Assembly (NCBI GenBank): GCA_938015445.1
Contig: CALLPE010000050.1
Span: 1 to 64,000 of the forward strand
Direction of reading: 5' to 3'
DNA length: 64,000 nt
DNA from: an uncultured Pirellulales bacterium
Lineage (GTDB): Bacteria; Planctomycetota; Planctomycetia; Pirellulales; Thermoguttaceae
In this document: positions 15,613-24,566 of the stretch, piece by piece
How positions within the stretch are numbered: position 1 is the stretch's first letter
How the letters are laid out: the number at the start of each line of letters is the position of its first letter
Translations under genes and position numbers: made by a program
Notes under the pieces: model-generated
Told to the model about the DNA's origin: nothing
Databases searched by the model: none
Seen by the model: the letters and a program-made list of their open reading frames with translations, nothing else

Positions 15613-15966
15613 TTAACTAATGGCGTGGATATCTGGGTAGTACTCCACGGTGTCCAAGAGCGTCAGGCAGACGAAAAGCAGCACAAACAGCAGGGCGGCC
15701 GCCAGCACCAAAGCGTAAAACGAGTGATCGTATCGCAGATGCATAAAATACAACGCCACCAATGCGGCCTTGACCGTAGCGATTCCCATCGCCAGCCATA
15801 GGTTCCACGTTCCCAAGTCTATCCACGTGGCCGCCAGACTGAGGAAAGTAAGTCCCAGTAAGGCACCGAAGACGGCCAGCAACACTATAACCGGCACGAC
15901 GTGGGCGTGGAACGGCTGGTCGTTGTGGTGCGTTAGGTTCGTGCCGCTGGATGGACCGGGTTTCAT
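15613..15966 (-). CDS. Cytochrome c oxidase subunit IV
   Basis: 117 aa with three hydrophobic segments (about 23-46, 53-75, 85-108) and the LYFMHLRYD motif of the prokaryotic COX4 family. The His-rich N-terminus (THHNDQPFHAHVVP) is typical. The ATG at 15966 lies 50 nt after subunit III. It is a small accessory subunit of the caa3-type oxidase. Confidence 0.88.
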   Translation of the reverse strand: MKPGPSSGTNLTHHNDQPFHAHVVPVIVLLAVFGALLGLTFLSLAATWIDLGTWNLWLAMGIATVKAALVALYFMHLRYDHSFYALVLAAALLFVLLFVCLTLLDTVEYYPDIHAIS

Positions 15967-16016
15967 GGCAATCTATCGAGGAATCTATCAATTGGTTAAT
16001 GAATCCGGTAGAATGC

Positions 16017-16724
16017 TCAATGTATCAGGTAGAACAAGGGGAAAAGGTATATCCATATCAAGTCCACCAAGTGCCAGTAAAGACCGACGTAATCCACCGG
16101 ACCGAAGTACTGTCTGTTAAAGTGCCCACGTAGCGTGCGTACCAGCACCCAGCCGATAGCCCCCATGCCGGCCAGCACATGTACAGCATGTAGTCCGGTC
16201 ATAGCGAAATAGATGCTGAAGAAGATCCCGGCGTGGCGCGGCTGCTGGTCGGAAGTTCCGCTTTCATCAAGGGACGCGGCTGCTTCGGCCGGTTGGAACT
16301 GTCGCACCCACAGCAGACCCTCCTCCCATTTGTGCTTATACTCCACATATTTCACACCGAGGAACACGCATGCGCACACAAGCGTGAGAGTCAGAAAGAA
16401 GGCTGATAGCCTGCGTTGGTCCCATTGGGCGCAGCGCACTGCCAAGGCCATTGTGAAACTGCTGGTTATCAGTACAGCGGTGTTCAGCGCGCCCAACTGT
16501 TTATCGAGGAACTGGTGCGCCCAGATGAAAATCTCCGGGCGATTTGCACGGAATACCGCATAGGCGCAGAACAGCCCGCCGAATAGCAGCACCTCGGTAA
16601 GCAAAAACAGCCACATCCCCAGCTTCCCCGCCTCGTATTGCTGGCGGTGAGAGGAAAAATGATGGGCCAGGGAGGGCTGGTGCCCCTCGGCCCCAGCAAC
16701 AAGATGGTGGTCGGCATTGCTCAT
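16017..16724 (-). CDS. Cytochrome c oxidase subunit III
   Basis: 235 aa. It begins with a His-rich soluble stretch, then [22 protein letters not shown], the classic subunit III entry helix with the conserved Glu (LLTE). It ends with the [20 protein letters not shown] helix. There are five or six membrane segments. A loop of about 30 residues after LLWVRQFQ ([15 protein letters not shown]) is an insertion between helices. The start codon overlaps the subunit I stop by four bases, so the two are translationally coupled. Confidence 0.93.
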   Translation of the reverse strand: MSNADHHLVAGAEGHQPSLAHHFSSHRQQYEAGKLGMWLFLLTEVLLFGGLFCAYAVFRANRPEIFIWAHQFLDKQLGALNTAVLITSSFTMALAVRCAQWDQRRLSAFFLTLTLVCACVFLGVKYVEYKHKWEEGLLWVRQFQPAEAAASLDESGTSDQQPRHAGIFFSIYFAMTGLHAVHVLAGMGAIGWVLVRTLRGHFNRQYFGPVDYVGLYWHLVDLIWIYLFPLFYLIH

Positions 16725-18343
16725 AACGTTGCGGGGACGGCTAATTGACTGAAGTCGTAAGGATCACCCACCTGCGCTGGCGGCGGCGGATTCTCTGGCG
16801 GTGGCGGAGAGCTGCACTGCCATTCCAAACCTGGCGCGTTCCAAGGATTAGCCGGGGCAGGGCGTCCCGTCCACAAGGAACTTATCAGGCACGTTGCCAT
16901 GCTTACCAACCCTGTTACTAGCAGGTATCCTCCGATAGTGGCCAGTTGATTATAAAGGGTAAACTCTGGGTTGGTTCCCAAAAAAGCGGAATAGTCGTAG
17001 TAGCGCCGCACCAATCCTCGTGCGCCCATGATAAACAAGGGGAAAAACGTCATATTGAAGGCCACGAAGATCAGCAGCGCACTGATCCGGGCCCAGGTCT
17101 GATTGTACATTCGGCCGAACATCTTGGGCCACCAATAGTGCAATCCTGCCAGGAAGGCGATTACCGCCCCGCCAATAATCACATAGTGGAAGTGGGCTAC
17201 CACGAAATGGGTATTGTGGAGAGGCACATTGACCGATAGGGTTCCCAGAAATAGCCCCGTCAGCCCACCTATTCCGAACAGGAATAGGAAGATCAAGGCG
17301 TATATCATTGGGGCCGCCAGCTCAATGGAGCCTTTATACATAGTGGCCAGCCAGTTGAAGACCTTCACTGCCGAGGGGATTGCCACCAGGAAGGTCAAGG
17401 CGCTGAAGATCGTGCTGGCCAGCACGGACTGACCGGCGACGAACATGTGGTGGCCCCATACCAGAAATCCGATCAGAGCGATGGCCACGCTGCTATAGGC
17501 GATAAACCGGTACCCGAAAATCGGTTTGCGCGAGAAAACCGGGATCACCTCGCTAATGATCCCCATGCCGGGAAGGATCACTATATACACTGCCGGATGT
17601 GCATAGAACCAGAAGAAATGCTGAAACAGCACGGGGTCTCCGCCCAATGTGGAATCGAAGATTCCCAACCCTAGTATTCTTTCGATAGCCAGGAGCAGCA
17701 AAGTTATGCCGAGCACAGGGGTGGCGAGAACTTGGATCAACCCTGTGGCGTATAGTCCCCACAGGAAAAGCGGCATACGGCGCCAGGTCATGCCGGGCGG
17801 GCGAAGGGTGTGGATGCTGACAATGAAGTTCAGGGCGGTGAAAATGGAACTGAATCCCAGGATGAACACCCCAGTGACGGCAGCCAGCACGTTGGTGTTG
17901 GTACTTGTACTGTACGGGGTGTAAAAGGTCCAGCCGGTGTCCAATCCGCCAAAAGCTAGGGTCAAGAGGAGGAACAGTGCCCCGATCCACCACAGATACA
18001 AGCTGGCCAAATTGAGCCTGGGAAAAGCCACGTCTTTGGCGCCCAACATCAGGGGGAGGAAAAAATTGCCTAGCACGGCGGGAATGCCGGGGATGACGAC
18101 CAAGAAGATCATCACCGCCCCATGCACGGTGAACACTCGATTATAGGTGTCTTCACCCATGATGGTTCGTCCCGGGGCGATCAGCTCGGTGCGCATCAGC
18201 AGTGCGAACAGCAGCCCCAACACCAAAGCGGCCGCCACGGAAACCAGATACATCACGCCGATCCGTTTATGGTCGAGCGTCAGGAGCCAACAGCGTAGGC
18301 CGCGTGGATATGTGAGATAGTTGATAGGCAACGATTCGGTCAT
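16721..18343 (-). CDS. Cytochrome c oxidase subunit I (haem-copper oxidase, A2-like)
   Basis: 540 aa, about 12 membrane helices. It is the catalytic subunit that reduces O2 at the haem a3/CuB centre. The low-spin haem histidine is in TVHGAVMIF. The CuB site reads [16 protein letters not shown] (about residue 244) and VWGHHMF. The haem a3 and haem a histidines lie in [12 protein letters not shown]. The glutamate of A1-type enzymes (GHPEV) is absent, as in A2-type oxidases, but the usual A2 YS pair reads YA here. The K-channel region ([19 protein letters not shown]) is present. The C-terminus is Pro-rich and soluble. It follows subunit II by 10 nt. Confidence 0.95.
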   Translation of the reverse strand: MTESLPINYLTYPRGLRCWLLTLDHKRIGVMYLVSVAAALVLGLLFALLMRTELIAPGRTIMGEDTYNRVFTVHGAVMIFLVVIPGIPAVLGNFFLPLMLGAKDVAFPRLNLASLYLWWIGALFLLLTLAFGGLDTGWTFYTPYSTSTNTNVLAAVTGVFILGFSSIFTALNFIVSIHTLRPPGMTWRRMPLFLWGLYATGLIQVLATPVLGITLLLLAIERILGLGIFDSTLGGDPVLFQHFFWFYAHPAVYIVILPGMGIISEVIPVFSRKPIFGYRFIAYSSVAIALIGFLVWGHHMFVAGQSVLASTIFSALTFLVAIPSAVKVFNWLATMYKGSIELAAPMIYALIFLFLFGIGGLTGLFLGTLSVNVPLHNTHFVVAHFHYVIIGGAVIAFLAGLHYWWPKMFGRMYNQTWARISALLIFVAFNMTFFPLFIMGARGLVRRYYDYSAFLGTNPEFTLYNQLATIGGYLLVTGLVSMATCLISSLWTGRPAPANPWNAPGLEWQCSSPPPPENPPPPAQVGDPYDFSQLAVPATL

Positions 18344-18353
18344 CGAACTTAAA

Positions 18354-19349
18354 CTATTGCAAGGATTTTATAAAGGCGATCAAAGCCGAGATTTCCTCGT
18401 CGCTCAGTATTCCTCGATAGGTGTTCATCACCGGCTGGTACCCGCGCACCACTTTGGCCTGTGGGTCGAGAATCGACTGGCGAATATAGTTCTCGTCCAC
18501 CACTGAAGAAGTGCCATCCTGGAATTGCACTTCACGGCCGAAAAGCCCCTTAAAAGTCGGCCCGGTACCCGCAGTACCGTCGATGGAATGGCACGACCAA
18601 CATCCGTTGATGCGGTACAGTTCTCTTCCTCGCTCTACCGGCGAGAGAGTCTCTCTGGCTTTGGCGGCGTCGGCAAGCCAGGTTTCGAACTCGCCGGGAC
18701 GGTGAACGATCACCAGTGCGCGCATGTCGAAATGCTTGGTGCCGCAGTATTGGGAACACCACAAGTTGTACTCGCCGGGCTTGGTGGCGCGAAACCAGGC
18801 GCGCGTGTACCGGCCGGGGACGACGTCCATCTGCACGCGCATCGCCGGGATGAACAAGCCGTGGATGACATCCTCGGAGCGCATCACTAACCGAACCGGT
18901 TTATCTACCGGCACGTGCAGGTTCTCGTCCTTGTGGCCGTTAGGGTAGCTGAACAACCAGCTCCATTTTCGGGCAACTACTTCTATTTCGTAGGCCTGTC
19001 GGGGAATAGTGCGCAGTTGAAGGTAGCCGGAAAAACCATGATAAAAAATCACTCCCACGATTCCCAAGGGGATCACCAGCCAAAGCACCTCCAGCGCGGT
19101 GTTATGGCTTGGGGAAGGCAAAGGGCCCGTTTCGGGGCGGCGGCGATAGCGAATCGCAAACCATAATCCCAAAAGTACTATCAAAGCAAAGAAGAATGTG
19201 GAGATTCCCAGCAACAGCAGAAAGGCGCTGTCTACCGCTGGGGCTGTCGAGGAGGCCGGTGGCGGCAGCCAAAACGATTCCCGTTGCAGGTCCGCGCCTG
19301 CAATCACCACGCTCCCGATGGAAACCGCGTTCGACCAGCAGCCAATCAC
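18354..19349 (-). CDS. Cytochrome c oxidase subunit II with fused cytochrome c domain (caa3 type)
   Basis: 331 aa, GTG start at 19349 with AGGAG 8-9 nt upstream. Two membrane helices (about 43-66 and 86-108) are followed by the cupredoxin domain. All CuA ligands are visible: VIHGLF, then [12 protein letters not shown] (two Cys, His, Met). The position usually held by Glu between the cysteines is Gln; only its backbone is used, so the site should still bind copper. A C-terminal cytochrome c domain has the haem motif CWSCH and a later PVMNTY methionine. This is the electron entry of a caa3-type oxidase, which could accept electrons directly from ACIII encoded upstream. Confidence 0.94.
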   Translation of the reverse strand: MIGCWSNAVSIGSVVIAGADLQRESFWLPPPASSTAPAVDSAFLLLLGISTFFFALIVLLGLWFAIRYRRRPETGPLPSPSHNTALEVLWLVIPLGIVGVIFYHGFSGYLQLRTIPRQAYEIEVVARKWSWLFSYPNGHKDENLHVPVDKPVRLVMRSEDVIHGLFIPAMRVQMDVVPGRYTRAWFRATKPGEYNLWCSQYCGTKHFDMRALVIVHRPGEFETWLADAAKARETLSPVERGRELYRINGCWSCHSIDGTAGTGPTFKGLFGREVQFQDGTSSVVDENYIRQSILDPQAKVVRGYQPVMNTYRGILSDEEISALIAFIKSLQ

Positions 19350-19360
19350 GAGAACTTCTC

Positions 19361-19511
19361 CTATACAGCTTCAGCCGGCTTCTTGCCTATACGGTGGCCC
19401 TCTGTACTATGCGACATCCTTTTTCCCCTATGCGACATTCGTTTTCCACTATGTGCCCTCCTTTTTCCCCTATGCAACCGCCTTTCCCTGCTATAAAGCC
19501 GGCTTTCCTTT
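19361..19511. repeat. 21-bp tandem array between SCO and oxidase subunit II
   Basis: Consecutive 21-base units starting with ctat occupy 19407-19427, 19428-19448, 19449-19469, 19470-19490 and 19491-19511, with two looser units before (from 19361 and 19387). The best copies share ctatgcgacat and ctttttccc. The last unit contains the SCO stop codon and its final codons. Confidence 0.88.
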
Positions 19512-20351
19512 GCGCAGTTCCCGGCGCCAGTAGTACACAAGCACTCCGCTCAGTGCCACAAGGACGCCTCCTGCCCCCCAGCGCATCAGGCGCATGGCCG
19601 CTAGGCTGTACCGATGGGACTGGGAGTCGTAGTGGAAGCAGTACATCAGCAACCGCTCCATGGGGGAACCGATTTTCCCCTCACTGGCCTCCAGCAGCGA
19701 TAATTGCAGCGTTTGCCGGTCGTATTTGATGCCGGGCAAATAGCGGGCAACGCGTCCGTCGGGAGTGCAGATTATCAGCACTGCCAGATGAGCATACTGG
19801 TTTTCCTGCGGTATGTATGCGTACCCGAATCCCACGGTATCGGCCAGTCGCCGGATGTTTTCCTCACGCCCCACCAGAAAATGCCATCCTTCGCTAGTTC
19901 CCGGCCGACCGTATTGACGCAGGTACTTCTGCCTTGTCAGCCCGGCGCGCTGATGACTCTCCCGAGGGTCGATGCTCACCGTGACCACCTGAAACTTGTC
20001 GCCCAAGTCCCACGACATCTGTCGCATCGCCTCTACCAGCCCATTGAGCTGAAGACTGCACAACTGAGGGCAATTTGAGTAATTGAGGGTGAGGATGACC
20101 GGTCTGCGTCCGTCGAAATATTGGCCGAGCCGTACTTGGCGGCCTTCGGAGTCAAGGAATTGCAGTTCCAGTGGCAGCCGCGCGTCCAGATGCTCGGTGA
20201 TTTCCACTTTTTCCAGTTGCGGAGGCAAAGGTTCTTTGCGCTGGCCCAATGCCGCAAGCGGCCAGCCGAGGCACATCAGGGCAGCCCAGGTGGTGGCCAG
20301 TACCCAGTTTGCCAGGAACTTGGTGCGTGTAACGGATATGTTTCCGGCCAC
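19491..20351 (-). CDS. SCO1/SenC-family copper chaperone for CuA assembly
   Basis: 286 aa, using the GTG at 20351, which has AAGGAG eight bases upstream overlapping the end of the previous gene. An N-terminal membrane segment or signal (NWVLATTWAALMCLGWPLAALG) is followed by a thioredoxin-like fold with the copper-binding CPQLC (about residues 94-98) and a distal histidine in QYAHLAV. A second membrane segment sits near the C-terminus (about 252-275, GGVLVALSGVLVYYW), then a basic tail. It delivers copper to the CuA centre of subunit II encoded next. The distance to subunit II is filled by the tandem array. Confidence 0.9.
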   Translation of the reverse strand: MAGNISVTRTKFLANWVLATTWAALMCLGWPLAALGQRKEPLPPQLEKVEITEHLDARLPLELQFLDSEGRQVRLGQYFDGRRPVILTLNYSNCPQLCSLQLNGLVEAMRQMSWDLGDKFQVVTVSIDPRESHQRAGLTRQKYLRQYGRPGTSEGWHFLVGREENIRRLADTVGFGYAYIPQENQYAHLAVLIICTPDGRVARYLPGIKYDRQTLQLSLLEASEGKIGSPMERLLMYCFHYDSQSHRYSLAAMRLMRWGAGGVLVALSGVLVYYWRRELRKGKPAL

Positions 20352-20355
20352 GGGA

Positions 20356-20652
20356 TTACTCCTTTGCCGGTTGGCTGCGCGATAGTTCGCGCAGTACCAA
20401 CTGCTGCGCCAAGTCGATGGGGATAGACACAATGTTGTTTTCCGGATCAATGATACGATATTCTAACAGCCGGGCCTGTTGGTCGGCCGTCAAGCGGCTC
20501 AGCTCAGCCGGCGGCTGGAGGAGGTCTTGCTGGGCAAGCCGCTCGGCCGAGCGTACATAAAGCACTTGCAGCAGCAAGACAACTATCACCACCACAACCA
20601 CGGCTATCAAGCCGATCAGGGATATTTGCCACACCTTTACTTCTTTGTCCAT
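20356..20652 (-). CDS. Small single-span membrane protein in the ACIII/oxidase operon
   Basis: 98 aa from the ATG at 20652 (MDKEVKVWQISL). One strongly hydrophobic Val/Ile-rich segment spans about residues 9-30, followed by a soluble domain with a PPAELSRLTADQQARLLEY stretch and an IIDPENNIVSIPIDLAQQLVL strand. It lies 13 nt after actF and four bases before the SCO start. I do not recognise a named family. The position suggests a small ACIII subunit or an assembly factor. Confidence 0.75.
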   Translation of the reverse strand: MDKEVKVWQISLIGLIAVVVVVIVVLLLQVLYVRSAERLAQQDLLQPPAELSRLTADQQARLLEYRIIDPENNIVSIPIDLAQQLVLRELSRSQPAKE

Positions 20653-20665
20653 TGGCCGAGCTACT

Positions 20666-21883
20666 TCAGTAATTCTCGAAGTCCAAAGCTTCCTGTCGGC
20701 GCGGGTCTCCGAGCGGCACAAGCGAGCGTCCTCGGCACCGCCAGATTAAAGCCCCCAAGTACACTCCGCCCATGCCTACCAGGCAAAAAGCGTCGCTCAG
20801 CGCCCAAGGCGGCTGGTGCGGATCATAAGCGGGCATGACCGACCAGTAGAGGTCAATCCAATGCATCACCAACAGCCACACGGCCCAGAATGTCAAACTT
20901 AGGCGGTTCCGCTTTGGCCAGCGCGATAGCAAGCCGACCAGAGGCAGGGCCAGGTGCCCGGCGAGCAACCCCAGCGACATCCAGCCCCATGGGCCACCGT
21001 GCCGCGGCTGGTACCATGCAGTTTCCTCCGGGATGTTGGCGTACCAGATAAGCAAATATTGCGAAAATGCGACATATCCCCAAAAGGCCACACCGGCCAG
21101 CAGCAACTTGCCCAGGTCGTGATAGTGCTCGGCAGTAACTTGGTCGGTAAGCGGTCCGGCGCGCTCTAACAGCACCGTGAAGATGATAAGCAGTGCTACG
21201 AAGCCCACGGCTGCGCCGGCCAAGTAGTATACACCGAAGATCGTGCTCCACCAGTGCGGCCACAGCGACATCAGCCAATCGAACGAGGCAAAGGTGAGCG
21301 TCACCACAAGGAGGATCAGTGCCAAGGGGCTGAATCGCTCCATGGAAAGCGTCAGCGCCGCATCGTGGCTTTCATCCTGCCGGAGGGAAAGTCGCAGCAA
21401 ATAACGGGCCGTCAGCCACCACACCACCAAATAGCCTACCGAGCGAACCACGAAGAATGTCGGATTGAGATAAGCTTGCTTCTGTTCGATGGCATGGTCG
21501 GCAGCCGCCGTATGCGGCGCGGCCCAAGGATATAAGGTTCCCTGGCCCGCCAGCACGGACGCTGCCAGCGGCACAAACAGCACTAACATGACGACCACGT
21601 TAGCGGCCAGCAGTTCGGCCAGCCGTCGCACGGTAACGCTCCAGCCGGCCCGGGCGACGTGTTGCAAAAGCACGAAAAACAGCGCCCCCAACGACAGGCT
21701 TGTGAAGAAACAGAAGTTCACCAGATAGCTGTGGAGGAAATATCGCCATTGATCGCCGCGGCCGTATTCCAGTGCGGCTGCGCAGGCCATGCCAGCCAGA
21801 CCGACGACTAGCAGCGCCGCTGCGGCTCCGGCCGTTGTCGCTGGAAGCAATGTTTGCTTTTCGGCCCCGGTTGTATTGCTCAT
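20666..21883 (-). CDS. actF: Alternative complex III subunit ActF
   Basis: 405 aa, about ten membrane helices, no haem motif. The family is an integral membrane quinol:electron-acceptor oxidoreductase subunit of ACIII, related to ActC/NrfD. Visible features are the RYFLHSYLVNFCFFTSLSLGAL helix, SFDWLMSLWPHWWSTIFGVYY (a signature of this family) and a conserved FSQYLLIWYANIPEET loop. It comes 53 nt after actDE and before the small membrane protein. With ActC it should form the membrane part that oxidises menaquinol. Confidence 0.9.
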   Translation of the reverse strand: MSNTTGAEKQTLLPATTAGAAAALLVVGLAGMACAAALEYGRGDQWRYFLHSYLVNFCFFTSLSLGALFFVLLQHVARAGWSVTVRRLAELLAANVVVMLVLFVPLAASVLAGQGTLYPWAAPHTAAADHAIEQKQAYLNPTFFVVRSVGYLVVWWLTARYLLRLSLRQDESHDAALTLSMERFSPLALILLVVTLTFASFDWLMSLWPHWWSTIFGVYYLAGAAVGFVALLIIFTVLLERAGPLTDQVTAEHYHDLGKLLLAGVAFWGYVAFSQYLLIWYANIPEETAWYQPRHGGPWGWMSLGLLAGHLALPLVGLLSRWPKRNRLSLTFWAVWLLVMHWIDLYWSVMPAYDPHQPPWALSDAFCLVGMGGVYLGALIWRCRGRSLVPLGDPRRQEALDFENY

Positions 21884-21936
21884 TTGGTCTTCTTTTTACT
21901 CGTTCATATTTTATGCCGGCGTGCCAGCAGCGATGG

Positions 21937-23175
21937 TTAAGGACTCACGGGGCGGAGCTGGCTGCGGATCGGCTCAGGCACGTCGTCCAGCGTGGCGTTC
22001 TGGCTGCGCTGGAGCGCGCGGACGTACAGCACAATCGCCCAGCGATCCTCGGCGGGGATTTGCGCTCCGAGTGCGGGCATAGTGCGCACGCCATGAGTGA
22101 TGGTATGGAACAATTGCCCTACTGGTTGTTCGCGGACACTTTGGGTATGGAGCGACAGCGGCAGTACCCAGTTCGGCTCGCGGCGCTTGACTGCTCGGGC
22201 GGAAGTAATCCCGCTCACGCCCCCCTCACCAACTAGTCCGTGGCAGGTGGTGCAGAAGATGCCGTAACGTTCCCGGCCCCGCTCCATCATCGCCGCCGTC
22301 GGCTGCATAGGAAACGTGGTAACCCATTGTTCGGCGACTTTGCCTGTGTACAGATGTTCGTCGGCTTGCAGTCTGCCTTGAGGTATGGTTTCCGGTACGG
22401 TCGGCCGCGTGGCTCGGCCGTCGGCGAATAGCGGGCTTGCGCTCTGAGGGCGGTATTTTTCTTGGAAGTCCATGTCCTGGATCAGATGTATTCTGGGATT
22501 GGACTTTGGGCCGGTACGATACCAGGTCACCAGCACTGGCGGCAGCAGCGCGAGGACTACCGCGGTAGCAAGTATCCAGTACAGCCCGCCAGGTACACGG
22601 CCGGAGGCTTCGTCGACCTGGAGAGTTTCCACGCTCACAGCGCCGGCCGAGCGGAGCAGAGCCTGTGCCGAGATCGGCTCGAATCGTTGATCGTCTGCCG
22701 CCAGGAAAATGAAGAACCCGTCGGTGCTTGCGCGAGAAAAACGGCTGGAGAAGAACACCGGATGCCCGTAAAGCGGAAGCCCACCCAGTGCAATCGCCCC
22801 GACGAACGCCGCTATCGCCGCCAGCAGGACTCCCAATTCGAACATGATGGGAACGCTGGTGGGAAGGCTCAGCAGCGGTTTGCCGCTTATTATGAGGGGG
22901 TAGTCTATTCCGTTCATCCAGAGCTGCATCGCCAGAGCCAGCACTACGCCGACCACAGCCGCGCCCAAGACCAGCCAGGGCAGTGGACTGGGCCGGAGTC
23001 CCATCGCTCGGTCGATGCCGTGTATAGGGAAGGGACTGTGGACATCCCAGCGCGTCCAGCCGGCAGCGCGCACCGCCGCGGCCGCAGCTCGAAGGGCCTC
23101 TGGGCTGGCAAACTGGGCCAGCAGGCCAGCCACGGGCGGCGATGAATTGGGGTGTTCATGCGCGTGTGCGTCCAT
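21937..23175 (-). CDS. ActD-ActE fusion: DUF3341 membrane subunit plus monohaem cytochrome c
   Basis: 412 aa. Residues 1 to about 185 are the ActD-like DUF3341 domain: a [18 protein letters not shown] start, two membrane helices (about 67-88 and 110-132), and [11 protein letters not shown] third helix (about 203-222) leads to an ActE-like periplasmic cytochrome c domain with haem motif CTTCH (about residue 315) and a likely axial Met in VRTMPALG. In Rhodothermus ActD and ActE are separate, whereas here they are one chain. The start overlaps the end of actC by 20 bases. Confidence 0.9.
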   Translation of the reverse strand: MDAHAHEHPNSSPPVAGLLAQFASPEALRAAAAAVRAAGWTRWDVHSPFPIHGIDRAMGLRPSPLPWLVLGAAVVGVVLALAMQLWMNGIDYPLIISGKPLLSLPTSVPIMFELGVLLAAIAAFVGAIALGGLPLYGHPVFFSSRFSRASTDGFFIFLAADDQRFEPISAQALLRSAGAVSVETLQVDEASGRVPGGLYWILATAVVLALLPPVLVTWYRTGPKSNPRIHLIQDMDFQEKYRPQSASPLFADGRATRPTVPETIPQGRLQADEHLYTGKVAEQWVTTFPMQPTAAMMERGRERYGIFCTTCHGLVGEGGVSGITSARAVKRREPNWVLPLSLHTQSVREQPVGQLFHTITHGVRTMPALGAQIPAEDRWAIVLYVRALQRSQNATLDDVPEPIRSQLRPVSP

Positions 23176-24562
23176 GGTTCACTTCCTCGCGCGGCAATAC
23201 ATGCTTCACTTCCCAGATGGCGACCATCGGCAGATAACGGCAAAACAACAAGAACAGGGTGAAAAACAGGCCGAAGCTACCCAGCAGCATCAGCACGTCG
23301 ATAAGCGTCGGATAATACATCGCCCAGTTGGCCGGCAGGTAGTCGCGGCTGAGCGATACGACGATGATTACGAACCGTTCCAGCCACATGCCCACATTTA
23401 CAGCCAAGGCGATCAGAAACATGATCCACGGCGTAGTGCGGCAGCGCTTCAGCCAGAACAACTGCGGCAGCAGGACGTTGCAGGCCACCATCAGCCAATA
23501 GGTCCAGGCGTAGGGACCGAAGGCGCGATTCAGATGCACGAATCGCTCGTGGCTGTGGCCACTGTACCAGGCGATAAAAAGTTCGATGGCGTATGAATAG
23601 GCCACTATACAGCTTGTGGCGAGCATGATTTTGTTGACGTTGTCCAGGTGTCGCAGCGTCACCAGATGCTTCAGTCCGAAATATGCCCGTGCTGGCACCA
23701 TCAGCGTCACCACCATCGCAAAGCCGCTAAAGATGGCCCCGGCCACGAAGTACGGAGGGAAGATAGTCGTGTGCCAGCCGGGCAATTGAGCCACAGCAAA
23801 GTCGGTGCTGACCACCGAGTGGACGCTGACAACCAGGGGAGTGGCCAGCGCGGCCAACAGCAGATATGCCCGCTCGTACACCTGCCACTGGCGTGCCGAG
23901 CCGTTCCATCCCAGAGCCAGCAGCCCGTAGATTGAGTGGCGGAGGCGCGAGGTGGCACGGTCGCGCAGGGTGGCCAAATCGGGGATCATTCCCAGATACC
24001 AGAACATCGCCGAGACCAGAAAATAGGTGTTCACGGCGAACACGTCCCACATTAGCGGACTGCGGAAGTTGGGCCATAGGGCCATTTGATTAGGGTAAGG
24101 GGCCATCCAATAGGCCACCCAAATGCGCCCCATGTGGATGCCCGGAAAGATCAGCGCGCAGATGACCGCAAAGATGGTCATTGCTTCGGCAGAGCGATTG
24201 ATGGCCGTTCGCCACTGCTGGCGAAACAAGAACAAAATCGCGGAAATCAACGTACCGGCGTGACCGATCCCGATCCAGAACACGAAGTTCACGATAGGAA
24301 AAGCCCACATTACCGGCCGGTTGTTTCCCAGCACTCCGATGCCTGTGGTGATCAAGTACCCGATCGTGCCGAAGAACACGGCCGTCAGCGCTGCGCTGAC
24401 CACCAGAGCAACGAACCATGCCCGCGGCGTGCGGACTTCTTCCGTCACCCGACAAACCGAGTCCGTTACAGTCTCATCGGTCTGTGGCCCGATTACCAAC
24501 GGCGCACGCCGTTGAGGATCGTTGGCAGTGTTGTCGTCGTGCATGAGCGCCAGTGTAGTCAT
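23156..24562 (-). CDS. actC: Alternative complex III subunit ActC (NrfD/PsrC family)
   Basis: 468 aa with about ten membrane helices and the NrfD-type motifs [27 protein letters not shown] and an NPxxP-like loop. It is the quinol-interacting membrane subunit of ACIII. The start codon lies four bases after the actB stop, and the end overlaps actDE by 20 bases, so actB-actC-actDE look translationally coupled. The N-terminal 45 residues are soluble and polar. Confidence 0.93.
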   Translation of the reverse strand: MTTLALMHDDNTANDPQRRAPLVIGPQTDETVTDSVCRVTEEVRTPRAWFVALVVSAALTAVFFGTIGYLITTGIGVLGNNRPVMWAFPIVNFVFWIGIGHAGTLISAILFLFRQQWRTAINRSAEAMTIFAVICALIFPGIHMGRIWVAYWMAPYPNQMALWPNFRSPLMWDVFAVNTYFLVSAMFWYLGMIPDLATLRDRATSRLRHSIYGLLALGWNGSARQWQVYERAYLLLAALATPLVVSVHSVVSTDFAVAQLPGWHTTIFPPYFVAGAIFSGFAMVVTLMVPARAYFGLKHLVTLRHLDNVNKIMLATSCIVAYSYAIELFIAWYSGHSHERFVHLNRAFGPYAWTYWLMVACNVLLPQLFWLKRCRTTPWIMFLIALAVNVGMWLERFVIIVVSLSRDYLPANWAMYYPTLIDVLMLLGSFGLFFTLFLLFCRYLPMVAIWEVKHVLPREEVNHGRTRA

Positions 24563-24566
24563 AGCA

